From an uncultured Oscillospiraceae bacterium (GTDB taxonomy: Bacteria; Bacillota; Clostridia; Oscillospirales; Oscillospiraceae): 64,000 nucleotides of DNA. The notes beneath the pieces were generated by a model. The model was not told the origin of the DNA. It saw nothing but the letters and a program-made list of their open reading frames with translations, and made no database searches. Position 1 is the first letter of the stretch. Each line of letters begins with the position of its first letter. Location of the stretch: contig CAJULD010000007.1 of assembly GCA_910587505.1 (NCBI GenBank), positions 28,287 through 92,286 on the forward strand, written 5' to 3'. Positions 26,184 through 35,517 of this stretch are shown in pieces. The position numbers and the translations under genes are program-made.

Positions 26184-27257
26184 GTGGCCGGTGATTCCAA
26201 AACCGAAAAAGCAACCCCTAAAAAGCGACGGGACGAACGAAAAAAGGGCAACGTCATGATGAGCAAGGATGTGGTGGCCGTCGCCACCCTTCTGGGCAGT
26301 CTGGTGATGCTCAAGCTGATGAGCGGCATGGTGACGGAGCAGGCGGACGGTTTGTTTCGCACCTGCTTCGGCTATATCTCCGGGACGGTTCCCGCGTCCA
26401 TGCCGGACATTCTGCGCCCCCTGCTTTTCAAATGCATTCTGACGGCGGTCATGGTGGCCGGGCCCTTTCTGGGGGTGACTGCCGTACTGGCCGTAGCGGC
26501 CACCTTTGCCCAGACCAGACTGCTGGTCAGCACCGAGTCTCTGAAGCCAAAATTCAACCGCATCAGCCCTCTGCAGGGCTTCAAGCGGCTGTTTTCCCTG
26601 CGCAGCGTGGTGGAGGCCCTGAAGGGCATGCTGAAAATCACCATTCTGCTGTTCCTGATTTACGACTATTTCCAGAGCGTGGCCGTTGGCTTTTCCAGGT
26701 TTCTGGATATGGAGATCGGCCAGGCGTGCGCCATTTTGTTTGACGACATTATCAGCCTGATTCTGCGGGTGGTCATCGCCTTCACGGTGCTGGCCGGAGC
26801 GGACTACCTGTATCAGTGGTGGGACTACGAGCGGCAGCTGAAGATGTCCAAACAGGAAGTCAAGGAAGAATACAAGCAAACCGAAGGCGATCCCCAGGTC
26901 AAGGGGAAGATCAAGCAGATTCAGCGCCAGCGGGCCCAGCAGCGCATGATGCAGCAGGTGCCCGGAGCGGACGTGGTCATCCGTAACCCCACCCACGTGG
27001 CCGTGGCGCTGCGCTACAAGCCGGACGCGGACGACGCGCCGGTGGTGGTGGCGAAGGGGCTCGACGAGCTGGCGCTGCGCATTGTGGCGGTGGCGGAGGA
27101 AAACGGCGTGACCGTCGTGGAAAACGTGCCGCTGGCCCGGGGGCTGTACGCCGGCACCGAGCTGGACCGGATGATCCCCATGGAGTTTTACGGCCCTGTG
27201 GCGGAAATTCTGGTATACGTGCTGAAACTGGATCAGGCGGAAGAGCCCCGCCCGTAA
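26184..27257 (+). CDS. flhB: flagellar export specificity switch FlhB
   Basis: A 357-residue protein with four N-terminal membrane segments (about 30-50, 85-110, 145-165 and 185-210) and a cytoplasmic domain. The autocleavage motif NPTH is at residues 268-271, and FliK acts on this domain to switch from hook to filament export. The start is GTG at 26184 behind GGGGGG. The basic N-terminus KTEKATPKKRRD is family-typical. The 78 bases after it are non-coding. Confidence 0.95.
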   Translation: MAGDSKTEKATPKKRRDERKKGNVMMSKDVVAVATLLGSLVMLKLMSGMVTEQADGLFRTCFGYISGTVPASMPDILRPLLFKCILTAVMVAGPFLGVTAVLAVAATFAQTRLLVSTESLKPKFNRISPLQGFKRLFSLRSVVEALKGMLKITILLFLIYDYFQSVAVGFSRFLDMEIGQACAILFDDIISLILRVVIAFTVLAGADYLYQWWDYERQLKMSKQEVKEEYKQTEGDPQVKGKIKQIQRQRAQQRMMQQVPGADVVIRNPTHVAVALRYKPDADDAPVVVAKGLDELALRIVAVAEENGVTVVENVPLARGLYAGTELDRMIPMEFYGPVAEILVYVLKLDQAEEPRP

Positions 27258-27335
27258 AATGGAAACAATCTGCCCGGAAGGGCGTTTGCATATTTTCAGG
27301 ACATCAGGACCCAATTTCTGGAAAGGACAGTGCCC

Positions 27336-29444
27336 ATGAAGCGAATTCTCCAAAACGGCATAGCGCTTGCGGTAGTTGTCATCGTCCTGTTTATCGTGAT
27401 TCCTCTGCCGGTGCAGCTGCTGGACGTGCTGCTGGTAGTGAACATTTCCCTGTCCATGCTGATTCTGGTAATTACCATGACGGTGTCGGACGCGCTGGAT
27501 TTCTCGATTTTTCCGTCTCTGCTGCTGATTACCACCCTGTTCCGGCTGGGACTGAACATCTCCACCACCCGGCGGATTCTGGGGTTCAACGGCGACGCGG
27601 GCAGCGTGATTCTCTCCTTCGGCAACATGATTACCCAGGGCAATATCGTCGTGGGCGTCATCATCTTCCTGATTATCGTGCTGGTCCAGCTGATCGTTGT
27701 GACCAAGGGCGCGGAGCGCGTCTCCGAGGTGGCGGCCCGGTTCACCCTGGACGCCATGCCCGGCAAGCAGATGGCCATCGACGCGGATCTGAGCTCCGGA
27801 CTCATTGACGAGCAGGGAGCCAAGGAGCGCCGGGCCAAGATCCAGAAGGAAGCCGATTTCTACGGCGCCATGGACGGCGCCACCAAGTTCGTCAAGGGCG
27901 ACGCCACCCTGGGCCTTATCGTCACGGCCATCAACTTTGTGGGCGGCCTGATTATCGGCGTGACCATGGGCGGGATGGAGCTGAGCGTGGCGCTGCAGAC
28001 CTACTCCATCGCCACCATCGGCGACGGTCTGGTCAGCCAGATCCCGGCGCTGATGATCTCCACGGCCACCGCCATGGTGGTTACCCGCACGGTGTCCGAC
28101 GGCAGTCTCAACGACGACGTGGTCCGGCAGTTTTTGGGCCAGCCCAAGGCCATTCTGACCGCGGGCCTGGTGATTGCCCTGCTGGGATGCATCCCCGGCA
28201 CGCCCCACGCTCCGCTGCTGCTGGTGGGACTGGGACTGGCGGCCTCCGGGTGGTTTATCAGCACCCGCGCCGACAGGCAGCAGGTGGAGGAGGCGGCCGC
28301 CCAGGCTGCCGCTGCCGCGCCCCCGGAGGAAGCGCCGCAGCCCAGTGCCAACGAGTTCTATAAGGATATCAACAACGTTTACACCCTCCTGACGGTGGAC
28401 CCCATCGAGATGGAGTTCGGCTACAGCCTGATCCCCATGGTGGACGAAAACAGCGGCGGCAAGCTGATCGGGCGCATCGTCATTTTCCGCCGCCAGTATG
28501 CCCAGGACATGGGCTTCGTCATCCCCTCCATCCGCTTTCATGACTCCTCCGCGCTGGGCACCAACCAGTACGTGGTGAAGATCAAGGGCGAGGAGGTGGC
28601 CCGCGGCGAGATTCTGGTGGACTACTATCTGGCGCTGGAGCCTGCCAATCCCACCGGCGAGATCGACGGGATTGAGACCGTGGAGCCCGCTTACGGCATC
28701 CCCTCCCGGTGGATTCTGCCGGAGAACAGGGAAATGGCGGAGATTTACGGTTACACCGTTATCGACCCGCTGTCCGTCATGCAGACCCACCTGAGCGAAG
28801 TGGTCCGTTCCCACGCCTATGAGCTGCTGGGCCGGGCGGAGGTGATCCAGCTGGTGGAGAACCTCAAGCGCACCTCGCCGGAGCTGGTGGAGGAGGCCGT
28901 TCCCAACCTGATTTCTTACGCCCAGCTGGAGCGCATCCTCCGCAATCTGCTGCGGGAGGGCGTGCCCATCCGGGATTTGGGCACCATTCTGGAAACCGCC
29001 GTGGACGCGCTGAGCGGAACCAGGGACCTGGATATGGTCACGGAGACCGTCCGCGGCGCGCTCAGCCGCACGATTACCCGCTGCTTCTGCGAGCATGGTC
29101 AGCTGCGGGTGGTGACGCTGGATGCCGAGGTGGAGAAGCGGGTGATTGCCTCCCTGAGCAAGAATGAGCAGGGTATCTACCTGGCCATGGGTCCCGATCT
29201 CATGCAGCAGATCGTCACCCAGCTGGCGGATCTGATTAAAAAGTTCAACGATCTGGGGCAGACGCCTATTGTACTGACCAGTCAGGTGATCCGCGTGTAC
29301 TTTGCCCGGATGCTGGCCCAGTTCTATCCCAATCTGTATGTCCTCGCCTTCAACGAAGTGACCAGCGACGTGCAGATCCAGTCCCTGGGGAACATCACCC
29401 TGCTCCGTGATACCGGGGCCTCGCGAAAGGCGGCGGCGGTATGA
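27336..29444 (+). CDS. flhA: flagellar export gate protein FlhA
   Basis: A 702-residue export motor. About eight membrane segments lie in residues 8-310, including the FHIPEP-like loop region with FRLGLNISTTRRIL and the conserved cytoplasmic loop with DLSSGLIDE. The cytoplasmic nonamer domain that docks chaperone-substrate complexes spans about 350-702. ATG at 27336 was chosen over a GTG at 27330 because GGAAAGGA (27320-27327) is properly spaced for it. In Bacillus flhF and flhG follow, but here sigD follows directly, overlapping by ATGA. Confidence 0.96.
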   Translation: MKRILQNGIALAVVVIVLFIVIPLPVQLLDVLLVVNISLSMLILVITMTVSDALDFSIFPSLLLITTLFRLGLNISTTRRILGFNGDAGSVILSFGNMITQGNIVVGVIIFLIIVLVQLIVVTKGAERVSEVAARFTLDAMPGKQMAIDADLSSGLIDEQGAKERRAKIQKEADFYGAMDGATKFVKGDATLGLIVTAINFVGGLIIGVTMGGMELSVALQTYSIATIGDGLVSQIPALMISTATAMVVTRTVSDGSLNDDVVRQFLGQPKAILTAGLVIALLGCIPGTPHAPLLLVGLGLAASGWFISTRADRQQVEEAAAQAAAAAPPEEAPQPSANEFYKDINNVYTLLTVDPIEMEFGYSLIPMVDENSGGKLIGRIVIFRRQYAQDMGFVIPSIRFHDSSALGTNQYVVKIKGEEVARGEILVDYYLALEPANPTGEIDGIETVEPAYGIPSRWILPENREMAEIYGYTVIDPLSVMQTHLSEVVRSHAYELLGRAEVIQLVENLKRTSPELVEEAVPNLISYAQLERILRNLLREGVPIRDLGTILETAVDALSGTRDLDMVTETVRGALSRTITRCFCEHGQLRVVTLDAEVEKRVIASLSKNEQGIYLAMGPDLMQQIVTQLADLIKKFNDLGQTPIVLTSQVIRVYFARMLAQFYPNLYVLAFNEVTSDVQIQSLGNITLLRDTGASRKAAAV

Positions 29445-30259
29445 GCGCCGGACGCCCGGCGCTGACGCTGGAGGAGCTGGGGTACACGCAGCCGGAGCTG
29501 GAGGCCATGAGCAAGGAGGACCTGCTCATGCTCTATCACGCCAGCGGCTGCCAGGACCTGAAGTGGCCCCTGGCCCTGCGGTATGTGGGGCTTGTCAAGT
29601 CCATTGCCCTGCAGGTGCGGGGGATCTATTCCAGCTTCGCCCAGGTGGACGATATCATCAACGAGGGCGTGCTGGCCCTGGTGGGGGCGATTGACAAGTT
29701 TGACCCGGACAAGGGAATCAAATTTGAGACCTTTGTCTCCAAGCGCATCCGGGGCGCGGTCATTGACCTGGCCCGGCGGCAGGACTGGGTGCCCCGTAGC
29801 GTGCGGCGGAAGGCCAGGGAGATCGATCAGGCCGGGGTGGAGCTCTACGCCGAGCTGGGCCGGTGTCCCACCGACGAGGAGATTGCCGGCCGCCTGGGGA
29901 TCAGCAGCCAGCAGTATCAGGAGAATCTGGCCAACTCCGCTTTGTGCAACCTCCTGAGTCTGGACTCCATTCTGGACGATCAGGACCAGGGGGGCGTGGA
30001 CGTGGCGGACAGCGGCAACGCGGGCCGTCCGGAGGACTCCCTGCTGCGCCGGGAGCTGCTGGATACTCTGACGGAGGGCATCGCCTCCCTGCGGGAGAAC
30101 GAGCAGATGGTGGTGTCCCTGTATTACCGGAAAAACCTCAGCATGAAGGAAATTGCCCAGGTGATGGAGGTCAGCGAGCCCCGCATTTCCCAGATTCATT
30201 CCAGGGCGATCCAGAAGCTGAAGCTGTATATGAAACAGTACATGAACGGGGAAAAGTGA
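29441..30259 (+). CDS. sigD: RNA polymerase sigma-28 factor (SigD/FliA)
   Basis: A 272-residue sigma factor for late flagellar genes. Region 2 contains DDIINEGVLALVGAIDKFDPDKGIKFETF (split by the usual variable positions), region 3 contains RSVRRKAREIDQAG, and region 4 has the helix-turn-helix NLSMKEIAQVMEVSEPRISQIHS near residues 228-251. These are typical of the FliA/WhiG group. FlgM at 485 is its inhibitor. A good target site lies before fliD. It overlaps flhA by ATGA. Confidence 0.95.
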   Translation: MSAGRPALTLEELGYTQPELEAMSKEDLLMLYHASGCQDLKWPLALRYVGLVKSIALQVRGIYSSFAQVDDIINEGVLALVGAIDKFDPDKGIKFETFVSKRIRGAVIDLARRQDWVPRSVRRKAREIDQAGVELYAELGRCPTDEEIAGRLGISSQQYQENLANSALCNLLSLDSILDDQDQGGVDVADSGNAGRPEDSLLRRELLDTLTEGIASLRENEQMVVSLYYRKNLSMKEIAQVMEVSEPRISQIHSRAIQKLKLYMKQYMNGEK

Positions 30260-30286
30260 TTCCCGCCGCGAGAGGAGAGACTACTT

Positions 30287-31042
30287 ATGTTCCGAGGATT
30301 TTACCAGCTGACCTCCGCCATGCTCAGCCATGGCCGCCGGTTGGACGTGATTGCCAACAACATGACCAATATCTCCACCGCCGGCTACAAGACCGAGCGG
30401 TATACCGACAGCACCGCCTTTAAAGAGGTGATGCTCAGCCGGGTGGGAAACAAGGATAAGGTCAACAGCACCGAGCTGGGGCAGATCAGCTACATTCTGG
30501 CTCCCGACCAGCAGTACACCGACTATACCCAGGGGTCCCTGGAGGAGACGGAGCTGCCGCTGGACTTCGCCATCGAGGGAGACGGCTTTTTCGCCATTGA
30601 ATGGAACGGGCAGGTGGCCTATACCCGGGCGGGCAGCTTCAATCTGGACGAGGAGGGCTATCTGGTCCTGCCGGGGCAGGGCCGGGTGCTGGACGACAAC
30701 CGCCAGCCGATTCAGATGCCCACGGATAATATTTACGTGGACCAGGACGGCGGCATATATACCATGGAAAACCGCAACCTGATTGCCACGCTGGGAATTT
30801 TTGCCTTCCAGGACAACGGCGCGCTGGAGCGCAACGACCACGGCCTCTTCACCGGCGGCCAGCCCCAGGAGAGTCAGGGATACGTCATCCACCATAAGAT
30901 GGTGGAGCGCTCCAACAGCAACATGGTCCATGAGATGGTCTCCATGATGAGCGCCCAGCGGGCGATTCAGAGCGCGGCGGAGGTCAGCAGGATATACGAT
31001 CAGGTCATTACCAAAGATACCACGGAGCTCGGCAGACTCTAA
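30287..31042 (+). CDS. flgF: flagellar rod protein FlgF/FlhO-type
   Basis: A 251-residue distal or proximal rod protein of the FlgF/FlgG family. The N-terminal motif is IANNMTNISTAGYKTER, with DFAIEGDGFFAI near residue 90 and the C-terminal axial helix MVSMMSAQRAIQSAAE. It is the first of a pair with the next gene, comparable to FlhO and FlhP of Bacillus. GAGAGGAGAG precedes the ATG. Which of the pair is proximal was inferred from order. Confidence 0.85.
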   Translation: MFRGFYQLTSAMLSHGRRLDVIANNMTNISTAGYKTERYTDSTAFKEVMLSRVGNKDKVNSTELGQISYILAPDQQYTDYTQGSLEETELPLDFAIEGDGFFAIEWNGQVAYTRAGSFNLDEEGYLVLPGQGRVLDDNRQPIQMPTDNIYVDQDGGIYTMENRNLIATLGIFAFQDNGALERNDHGLFTGGQPQESQGYVIHHKMVERSNSNMVHEMVSMMSAQRAIQSAAEVSRIYDQVITKDTTELGRL

Positions 31043-31088
31043 AGGCCGGGCCTGACAGGATAAGAACGGAAAGGAAGGTGCGCGTCCC

Positions 31089-31865
31089 ATGAACATGTCG
31101 TTTTACAGCGCGGCCGTCGGAGCGTATCAGCAGCAGCTGCGCATGAACGTGCAGTCCCAGAACATTGCCAACATCAACACCCAGGGCTTCCGCTGCGAGC
31201 GGGCGGCGTTCGGCGAGCTGATGAACCGGAACGTGGACGGCCTCAACGGGGAGCGGCTGCCCAAGGGCACCGGAGCCAGGATGATCCATGCTCCCATTGA
31301 TTTTACCCCGCGGGGCTTCAAGGAGACCGGGCTGACGTTTGATTTCGCCATCAACGGAGACGGATTCTTCGCGCTGTTTGATCCGGCCACCCAGGAGATT
31401 TCCTTCACCAGGGACGGGTCTTTTGAAATGAACGAGTATCTGGTGGCTCCTCCGGAGGACGCGGAGCCGGAGCTGGACGAGGAGGGGAACCCCATCGAGC
31501 CGGAGGAAACCTCCGTCTGGCGGCTGAGCGACAACCAGGGACGCTGCGTGCTGGACCCCCAGGGGAATTTCATTGTCATTGATCCGGAGAACCGGGACGC
31601 GGAGCTGGATATCGGCGTGTTCGACTATGCCATCCACTACGGGATGCAGCACGCCGACGGCAGCCGCCTGTTGGCGACGGACCTCAACGGGCAGCTGTAT
31701 CTGGGCACGGGACAGGTGATGCGGGGGCTGCTGGAGATGAGCAATACGGACCTGACCCAGGAGTTTATCAAGGTCATCGAGTCCCAGCGGGCTTTTGGCT
31801 ACTGTCTGAAGATGGTGACGACCACCGACGAGATTGAGACAACCTTCAACAATCTGAGAGGATAA
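31089..31865 (+). CDS. flgG: flagellar rod protein FlgG/FlhP-type
   Basis: A 258-residue rod protein of the same family as its neighbour. It has NIANINTQGFRCERAAF near the N-terminus, FAINGDGFFALF near residue 90, and a C-terminal helix with ESQRAFGYCLKMV. An acidic insert (about residues 118-140) is specific to this copy. GAAAGGAAGG precedes the ATG. The pair would build the rod on top of FlgB and FlgC. Confidence 0.85.
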   Translation: MNMSFYSAAVGAYQQQLRMNVQSQNIANINTQGFRCERAAFGELMNRNVDGLNGERLPKGTGARMIHAPIDFTPRGFKETGLTFDFAINGDGFFALFDPATQEISFTRDGSFEMNEYLVAPPEDAEPELDEEGNPIEPEETSVWRLSDNQGRCVLDPQGNFIVIDPENRDAELDIGVFDYAIHYGMQHADGSRLLATDLNGQLYLGTGQVMRGLLEMSNTDLTQEFIKVIESQRAFGYCLKMVTTTDEIETTFNNLRG

Positions 31866-31874
31866 GAGCGGAAT

Positions 31875-32498
31875 ATGAACATCAAAAGTTTTGACCAGCT
31901 CAGCTCTCTGGAACTGGACACCCTGCGGGAGATTGGCAGCATCGGCACCGGCAATGCCGCCACCGCGCTGGAGCAGCTGCTGGAGAAGGAAGTGCGCATC
32001 ACCCTGCCGGAGGTCCGGATCATGGGTTACAACGAGGCCATCGACTGGATCGGCGGTCCGGAGGCGGTGACGGCCGGCGTGCTGGTGGGCATGGGGGGTC
32101 AGATGAGCGGCGTGATGCTGTCGGTGCAGAAGCTGGAGTTCATCAACCTGGTGCTGGAGGCCATGCTGGGCGTGCAGATCAGTGATTACGGCGAGCTGGA
32201 TGAGATGCACCAGTCCACCCTGATTGAAGTGGGCAACATTTTGATTTCCACCTTTATCAACGCCCTTTCGGGGTTGTCCGGCATGTCTGTCAACCTGACG
32301 GTGCCCGGCTTCGCGGTGGATATGCAGGGGGCCATTCTGGCCGTGCCCATGGCGATGTATGGCGGAACCAGCGATTACCTCATGACAATCGGCGCGAATT
32401 TTGTCTGTGACAACAAGCAGGTCCCCTGCCACCTGCTGCTCTCACCGGACGTGCGGTCCCTCAATTTCTTACTGGCAAAGCTGGGCGTTGCGGAATGA
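31875..32498 (+). CDS. cheC: CheY-P phosphatase CheC
   Basis: A 207-residue CheC protein. The second phosphatase site STLIEVGN (S-x3-E-x2-N) is intact. In the first, DTLREIGS, the expected asparagine is a serine at residue 22, which may weaken that site. CheC dephosphorylates CheY and binds CheD, forming an adaptation feedback. The next gene is cheD, overlapping as ATGA. FliY carries the same fold and both sites intact, so phosphatase activity is shared between the two. Confidence 0.93.
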   Translation: MNIKSFDQLSSLELDTLREIGSIGTGNAATALEQLLEKEVRITLPEVRIMGYNEAIDWIGGPEAVTAGVLVGMGGQMSGVMLSVQKLEFINLVLEAMLGVQISDYGELDEMHQSTLIEVGNILISTFINALSGLSGMSVNLTVPGFAVDMQGAILAVPMAMYGGTSDYLMTIGANFVCDNKQVPCHLLLSPDVRSLNFLLAKLGVAE

Positions 32499-32974
32499 AC
32501 GAAAAAATTACTGTTGGAATTGCGGACATGAAGATGCTCAAGGGCTCCGGCGTGCTGATTACATACGCGCTGGGTTCCTGCATCGGATTGTGCTTTCAGG
32601 ACCCGGCCCTCCATCTGGGCGCGCTGCTGCATGTAATGCTGCCGATGAATATGGAGACGGGACGGAAAAATCCTTTGAAATACGCAGATACCGGGATTCG
32701 GGAAACAGTGCGGCAGATGACTGCGCAGGGGGCGCTGAAAAGCCGGATCACGGTGAAGATTGCCGGCGGGGCAAAAATGTTCGAGGTCAGCGGCGGCAGT
32801 CTGGGCAATATTGGGCAGAGGAATATTGAGAGCGTCCACACCATCCTCAAGCAGGAGGGGCTTCGCCTCATTGCGGAGGATGTGGGAGGCAAGGTGGCCC
32901 GCACCCTGCTTTTTGATGTGGCCAGCGGACAGGGGTGCATCCGGTCTTACGGCCGGCAGGATGTATTTTTCTGA
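32495..32974 (+). CDS. cheD: chemoreceptor glutamine deamidase CheD
   Basis: A 159-residue deamidase that acts on chemoreceptors and is regulated by CheC. The catalytic-cysteine region LITYALGSCIGLC is at about residues 22-34. The histidine motif LGALLHVMLP follows at about 43-52. Coupled to cheC by ATGA. A chemoreceptor that could be its substrate is encoded at 42998. Confidence 0.94.
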   Translation: MNEKITVGIADMKMLKGSGVLITYALGSCIGLCFQDPALHLGALLHVMLPMNMETGRKNPLKYADTGIRETVRQMTAQGALKSRITVKIAGGAKMFEVSGGSLGNIGQRNIESVHTILKQEGLRLIAEDVGGKVARTLLFDVASGQGCIRSYGRQDVFF

Positions 32975-33065
32975 GAGTCTGTTTCATGTCCCGTGACGTG
33001 CGCGCGGAGACGTTAAGCGGATTCTGCGTCAGACCGGGGAAAAATTTAGAGGGGAGTGTCAGAAA

Positions 33066-33992
33066 ATGGCTGATACGCAAAACAGCCGGATCCTGCTGGA
33101 GTCCGGTACCAACGAGATTGAGATCATGAAGTTCACCATCGGAGGGAATCTCTACGGCATCAATGTGGCCAAGGTCCGCGAGATCATGATCTCCGAACCG
33201 GTCAAACCCATGCCCCACGCCCATGCGGCGGTGGAGGGCATCTTCAAGCCCAGGGACGCGGTGCTGACCGTGGTGGATCTGCCCAGGTATCTGGGAGTGG
33301 AGAGCGAGAAGCACCCCAAGGACATTTTTATCATCACCAACTTCAACAAGATGTTCATTGCCTTCCGGGTCCACACCGTGGACCGGATCAGCCGCATTTC
33401 CTGGACCGACATCCAGAAACCGGATAAGACGGTGTCCGGCGGCGCAGAGGGCGTGGCCACGGGGATTGCCCAGTGCGACGGCGACCTGGTGACCATCCTG
33501 GACTTTGAGCGCATCGTGGCGGAGATTGCTCCGGAGACCACCATTCAGATGTCCGAGGTAGAGCGTCTGGGGCCCCGGGAGCGCAACGACAAGCCCATCT
33601 GGGTGGCGGAGGACTCCGTTCTGCTCAGCAAGATGATCGGCGACTCCCTGCGGAAGGCAAACTATGTCAATCTGAAGATGTTCTCCAATGGACGGGAGCT
33701 GTGGGAGGCCCTGGAGGCGCTGCCTCAGAACGGGGACCTCAGCCGCGACGTGGCGCTGATTATCACCGACATCGAAATGCCCCAGATGGACGGGCACCGC
33801 CTGACCAAGCTGGTGAAGGACAATTCCCGGTTCAAGGAGATTCCTCTTATTATTTTCTCTTCCCTCATCAGCGAGGAGATGCGCATCAAGGGCCGGCAGC
33901 TGGGGGCGGACGAGCAGCTGACCAAGCCGGAGATCGGGCATCTGGTGGACGTGATGGATCATCTGCTGGAGAGAGTGGCTGCGTCCAGGTAG
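33066..33992 (+). CDS. cheV: chemotaxis coupling protein CheV
   Basis: A 308-residue fusion of a CheW-like coupling domain (about 15-165) and a receiver domain (about 175-305). The phospho-acceptor is D235 in LIITDIEMPQMDG, with the conserved lysine in LTKPE. CheV links receptors to CheA and helps adaptation. There is no separate cheW in the window, so it may serve as the coupler here. AGAGGGGAG precedes the ATG. Confidence 0.95.
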   Translation: MADTQNSRILLESGTNEIEIMKFTIGGNLYGINVAKVREIMISEPVKPMPHAHAAVEGIFKPRDAVLTVVDLPRYLGVESEKHPKDIFIITNFNKMFIAFRVHTVDRISRISWTDIQKPDKTVSGGAEGVATGIAQCDGDLVTILDFERIVAEIAPETTIQMSEVERLGPRERNDKPIWVAEDSVLLSKMIGDSLRKANYVNLKMFSNGRELWEALEALPQNGDLSRDVALIITDIEMPQMDGHRLTKLVKDNSRFKEIPLIIFSSLISEEMRIKGRQLGADEQLTKPEIGHLVDVMDHLLERVAASR

Positions 33993-34008
33993 GAGAGGAG
34001 ATAGCACT

Positions 34009-35268
34009 ATGGCCAATATGGCAAAGACAAAGTACATTGTCCGCCAGCCCATCAAGGATCTGCAGGGCTCGGTTCTGGGCTATGAGATCCGCTATACCGG
34101 CGAGAACGCCGGGTATAACGGGGAGTCCGGGCAGGATTTCGCGGCGGCGGAAACGGTTTACAATTTCCTGACTCAGGCCAGCGATAAGACGCTGAAGGGC
34201 GCGCTGAATTTCATGACCTTCACCACCAATCTGCTCATGAAGCAGACGCCCCGGCTGTTTGCGCCGGAGGAGCTGGTGATCGAGGTGGGGGAAAGCGTGA
34301 TTATTCATCCCCTGGCCATGCGCTTTGTGGAGCGCTACCGTCAGGAGGGATATTCCGTCGCGGTCAAGGACTTCCAGTTCGCGCCCCGCTTCATCTCCAA
34401 CCTGCGGCAGTTTGACTATGTGATGATGGACCTGCACCATGCGGACGACGCCAGCATCCGCCGCCTGGCGGGGATGGTCCACGACATGGGGAAAAAGTGC
34501 GTGGTTACCGGCGTGGACTCGGAGGAACTGTATCAGAAGGCCTTCATTCTGGGTGCGGATGCCATGTGCGGCCGCTACGCCGCGGAGCAGATGTTTACTG
34601 CCGTCCATTCCGCCAGCTATTTGCAGAGCAACTTTTTCCGCCTGCTGGTGGCCATCACCAGGGACGAGCCGGAGGTGGAGGAGATCGAGCAGATCATCTC
34701 CATGGATGCCAGCCTGACCTACAGTCTGCTGAGGATTGTGAACTCCGCCTATTTTGCGCTGCGCAACCGGGCCACCAACGTCCACCAGGCGGTGACGATT
34801 CTGGGCCTTGGGCAGCTGCGGCAGTGGATCTACCTTATGGGCTGCCGCAATGAGAAGGGCGAGCTGGAGGAGAGTCAGGAGGAGATGCTGAGGCTCTCCT
34901 TTACCCGCGCCAGTTTTGCCAGCGAGCTGATGCGCTATGCAAAGAATATGCCTGTCAGCCGCGGCGACGCCTACCTGATGGGAATGTTCTCCACGCTGCA
35001 ATTCCTGATTGCCGCGCCGCTGGAGGATATCCTGTCGGAGGTTGCCATCTCCATCGACGTGAAGGACGCCCTGCTCAACCACGAGGGGCGCTGCGGCGTG
35101 CTGTATGATCTGATCCTGGCCTATGAGCGGGCGGACTGGCCCGCCATTAACCGGCTGGGGGAGGAGCTGGGCCTGCCCATGGACCGGCTGCCGGAGATTT
35201 ATTTCCAGTGCCTGGATGAAGTGGACAACATCTGGCAGCAGCTGATCCACAGCAACGTGGAGGAATAA
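34009..35268 (+). CDS. degenerate EAL plus HDOD domain protein (YuxH-like)
   Basis: A 419-residue protein starting with VRQPIKDLQGSVLGYEIRY, the EAL-domain opening with the EALxR motif degraded to EIRY, so c-di-GMP hydrolysis is unlikely. The EAL-like part covers about 8-205. An HDOD domain follows (about 205-400), with the core ISMDASLTYSLLRIVNSAYF and HQAVTILGLGQLRQWI. It resembles YuxH-type proteins, which have been tied to c-di-GMP sensing or protein scaffolding. AGGAGAGG precedes the ATG. It is the last gene of the fla/che operon before a strong terminator. Confidence 0.82.
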   Translation: MANMAKTKYIVRQPIKDLQGSVLGYEIRYTGENAGYNGESGQDFAAAETVYNFLTQASDKTLKGALNFMTFTTNLLMKQTPRLFAPEELVIEVGESVIIHPLAMRFVERYRQEGYSVAVKDFQFAPRFISNLRQFDYVMMDLHHADDASIRRLAGMVHDMGKKCVVTGVDSEELYQKAFILGADAMCGRYAAEQMFTAVHSASYLQSNFFRLLVAITRDEPEVEEIEQIISMDASLTYSLLRIVNSAYFALRNRATNVHQAVTILGLGQLRQWIYLMGCRNEKGELEESQEEMLRLSFTRASFASELMRYAKNMPVSRGDAYLMGMFSTLQFLIAAPLEDILSEVAISIDVKDALLNHEGRCGVLYDLILAYERADWPAINRLGEELGLPMDRLPEIYFQCLDEVDNIWQQLIHSNVEE

Positions 35269-35283
35269 ACCGTAAAAGCTTCT

Positions 35284-35316
35284 AAGGACCGGATTCTCCG
35301 AAGGAATCCGGTCCTT
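35284..35316 (+). terminator. terminator of the fla/che operon
   Basis: AAGGACCGGATTC pairs with GAATCCGGTCCTT around a 7-base loop, followed by TTGTTG. It ends the transcript that begins at flgB. The next 120 bases up to the operator region hold nothing recognised. Confidence 0.8.
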
Positions 35317-35433
35317 GTTGCAGGAAAGGCAGGAAAGCATGAGGAGAAATCCGGGCCATGCGCGCTGCCGTGCGCCTGCCTGCCGGGCTGTGGAGGGGGG
35401 AAGTCCGCCTGCCAAATTGATTTTTCTGCCAGA

Positions 35434-35453
35434 ATGTAAAGAGCTCTTGACAT
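35434..35453 (+). promoter_or_regulatory. operator 1 overlapping the -35 element
   Basis: ATGTAAAGAG followed by CTCTTGACAT is a 20-base palindrome with one mismatch per half. Its right half contains the TTGACA -35 hexamer (35447-35452). Confidence 0.65.
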
Positions 35454-35475
35454 CGGGGAAGTACAGTGATAGAAT
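35447..35475 (+). promoter_or_regulatory. sigma-A promoter of the membrane protein/XRE operon
   Basis: TTGACA (35447-35452) and TAGAAT (35470-35475) are 17 bases apart. It is flanked by two similar palindromes, so a bound repressor would block it. Confidence 0.85.
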
Positions 35476-35479
35476 AGCA

Positions 35480-35499
35480 ATGTAAAGGGTTCTTTACAT
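35480..35499 (+). promoter_or_regulatory. operator 2 over the transcription start
   Basis: ATGTAAAG-N4-CTTTACAT is a perfect palindrome. It shares ATGTAAAG with operator 1, and the centres are 46 bases apart. Confidence 0.75.
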
Positions 35500-35517
35500 T
35501 GGAAAGGGGGAGCATCC

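Noticed and set aside
25359..29096. A 1245-codon open frame on the minus strand
   Set aside because: It is antisense to fliR, flhB and flhA, rich in His and Gln, and results from GC-biased codon use.
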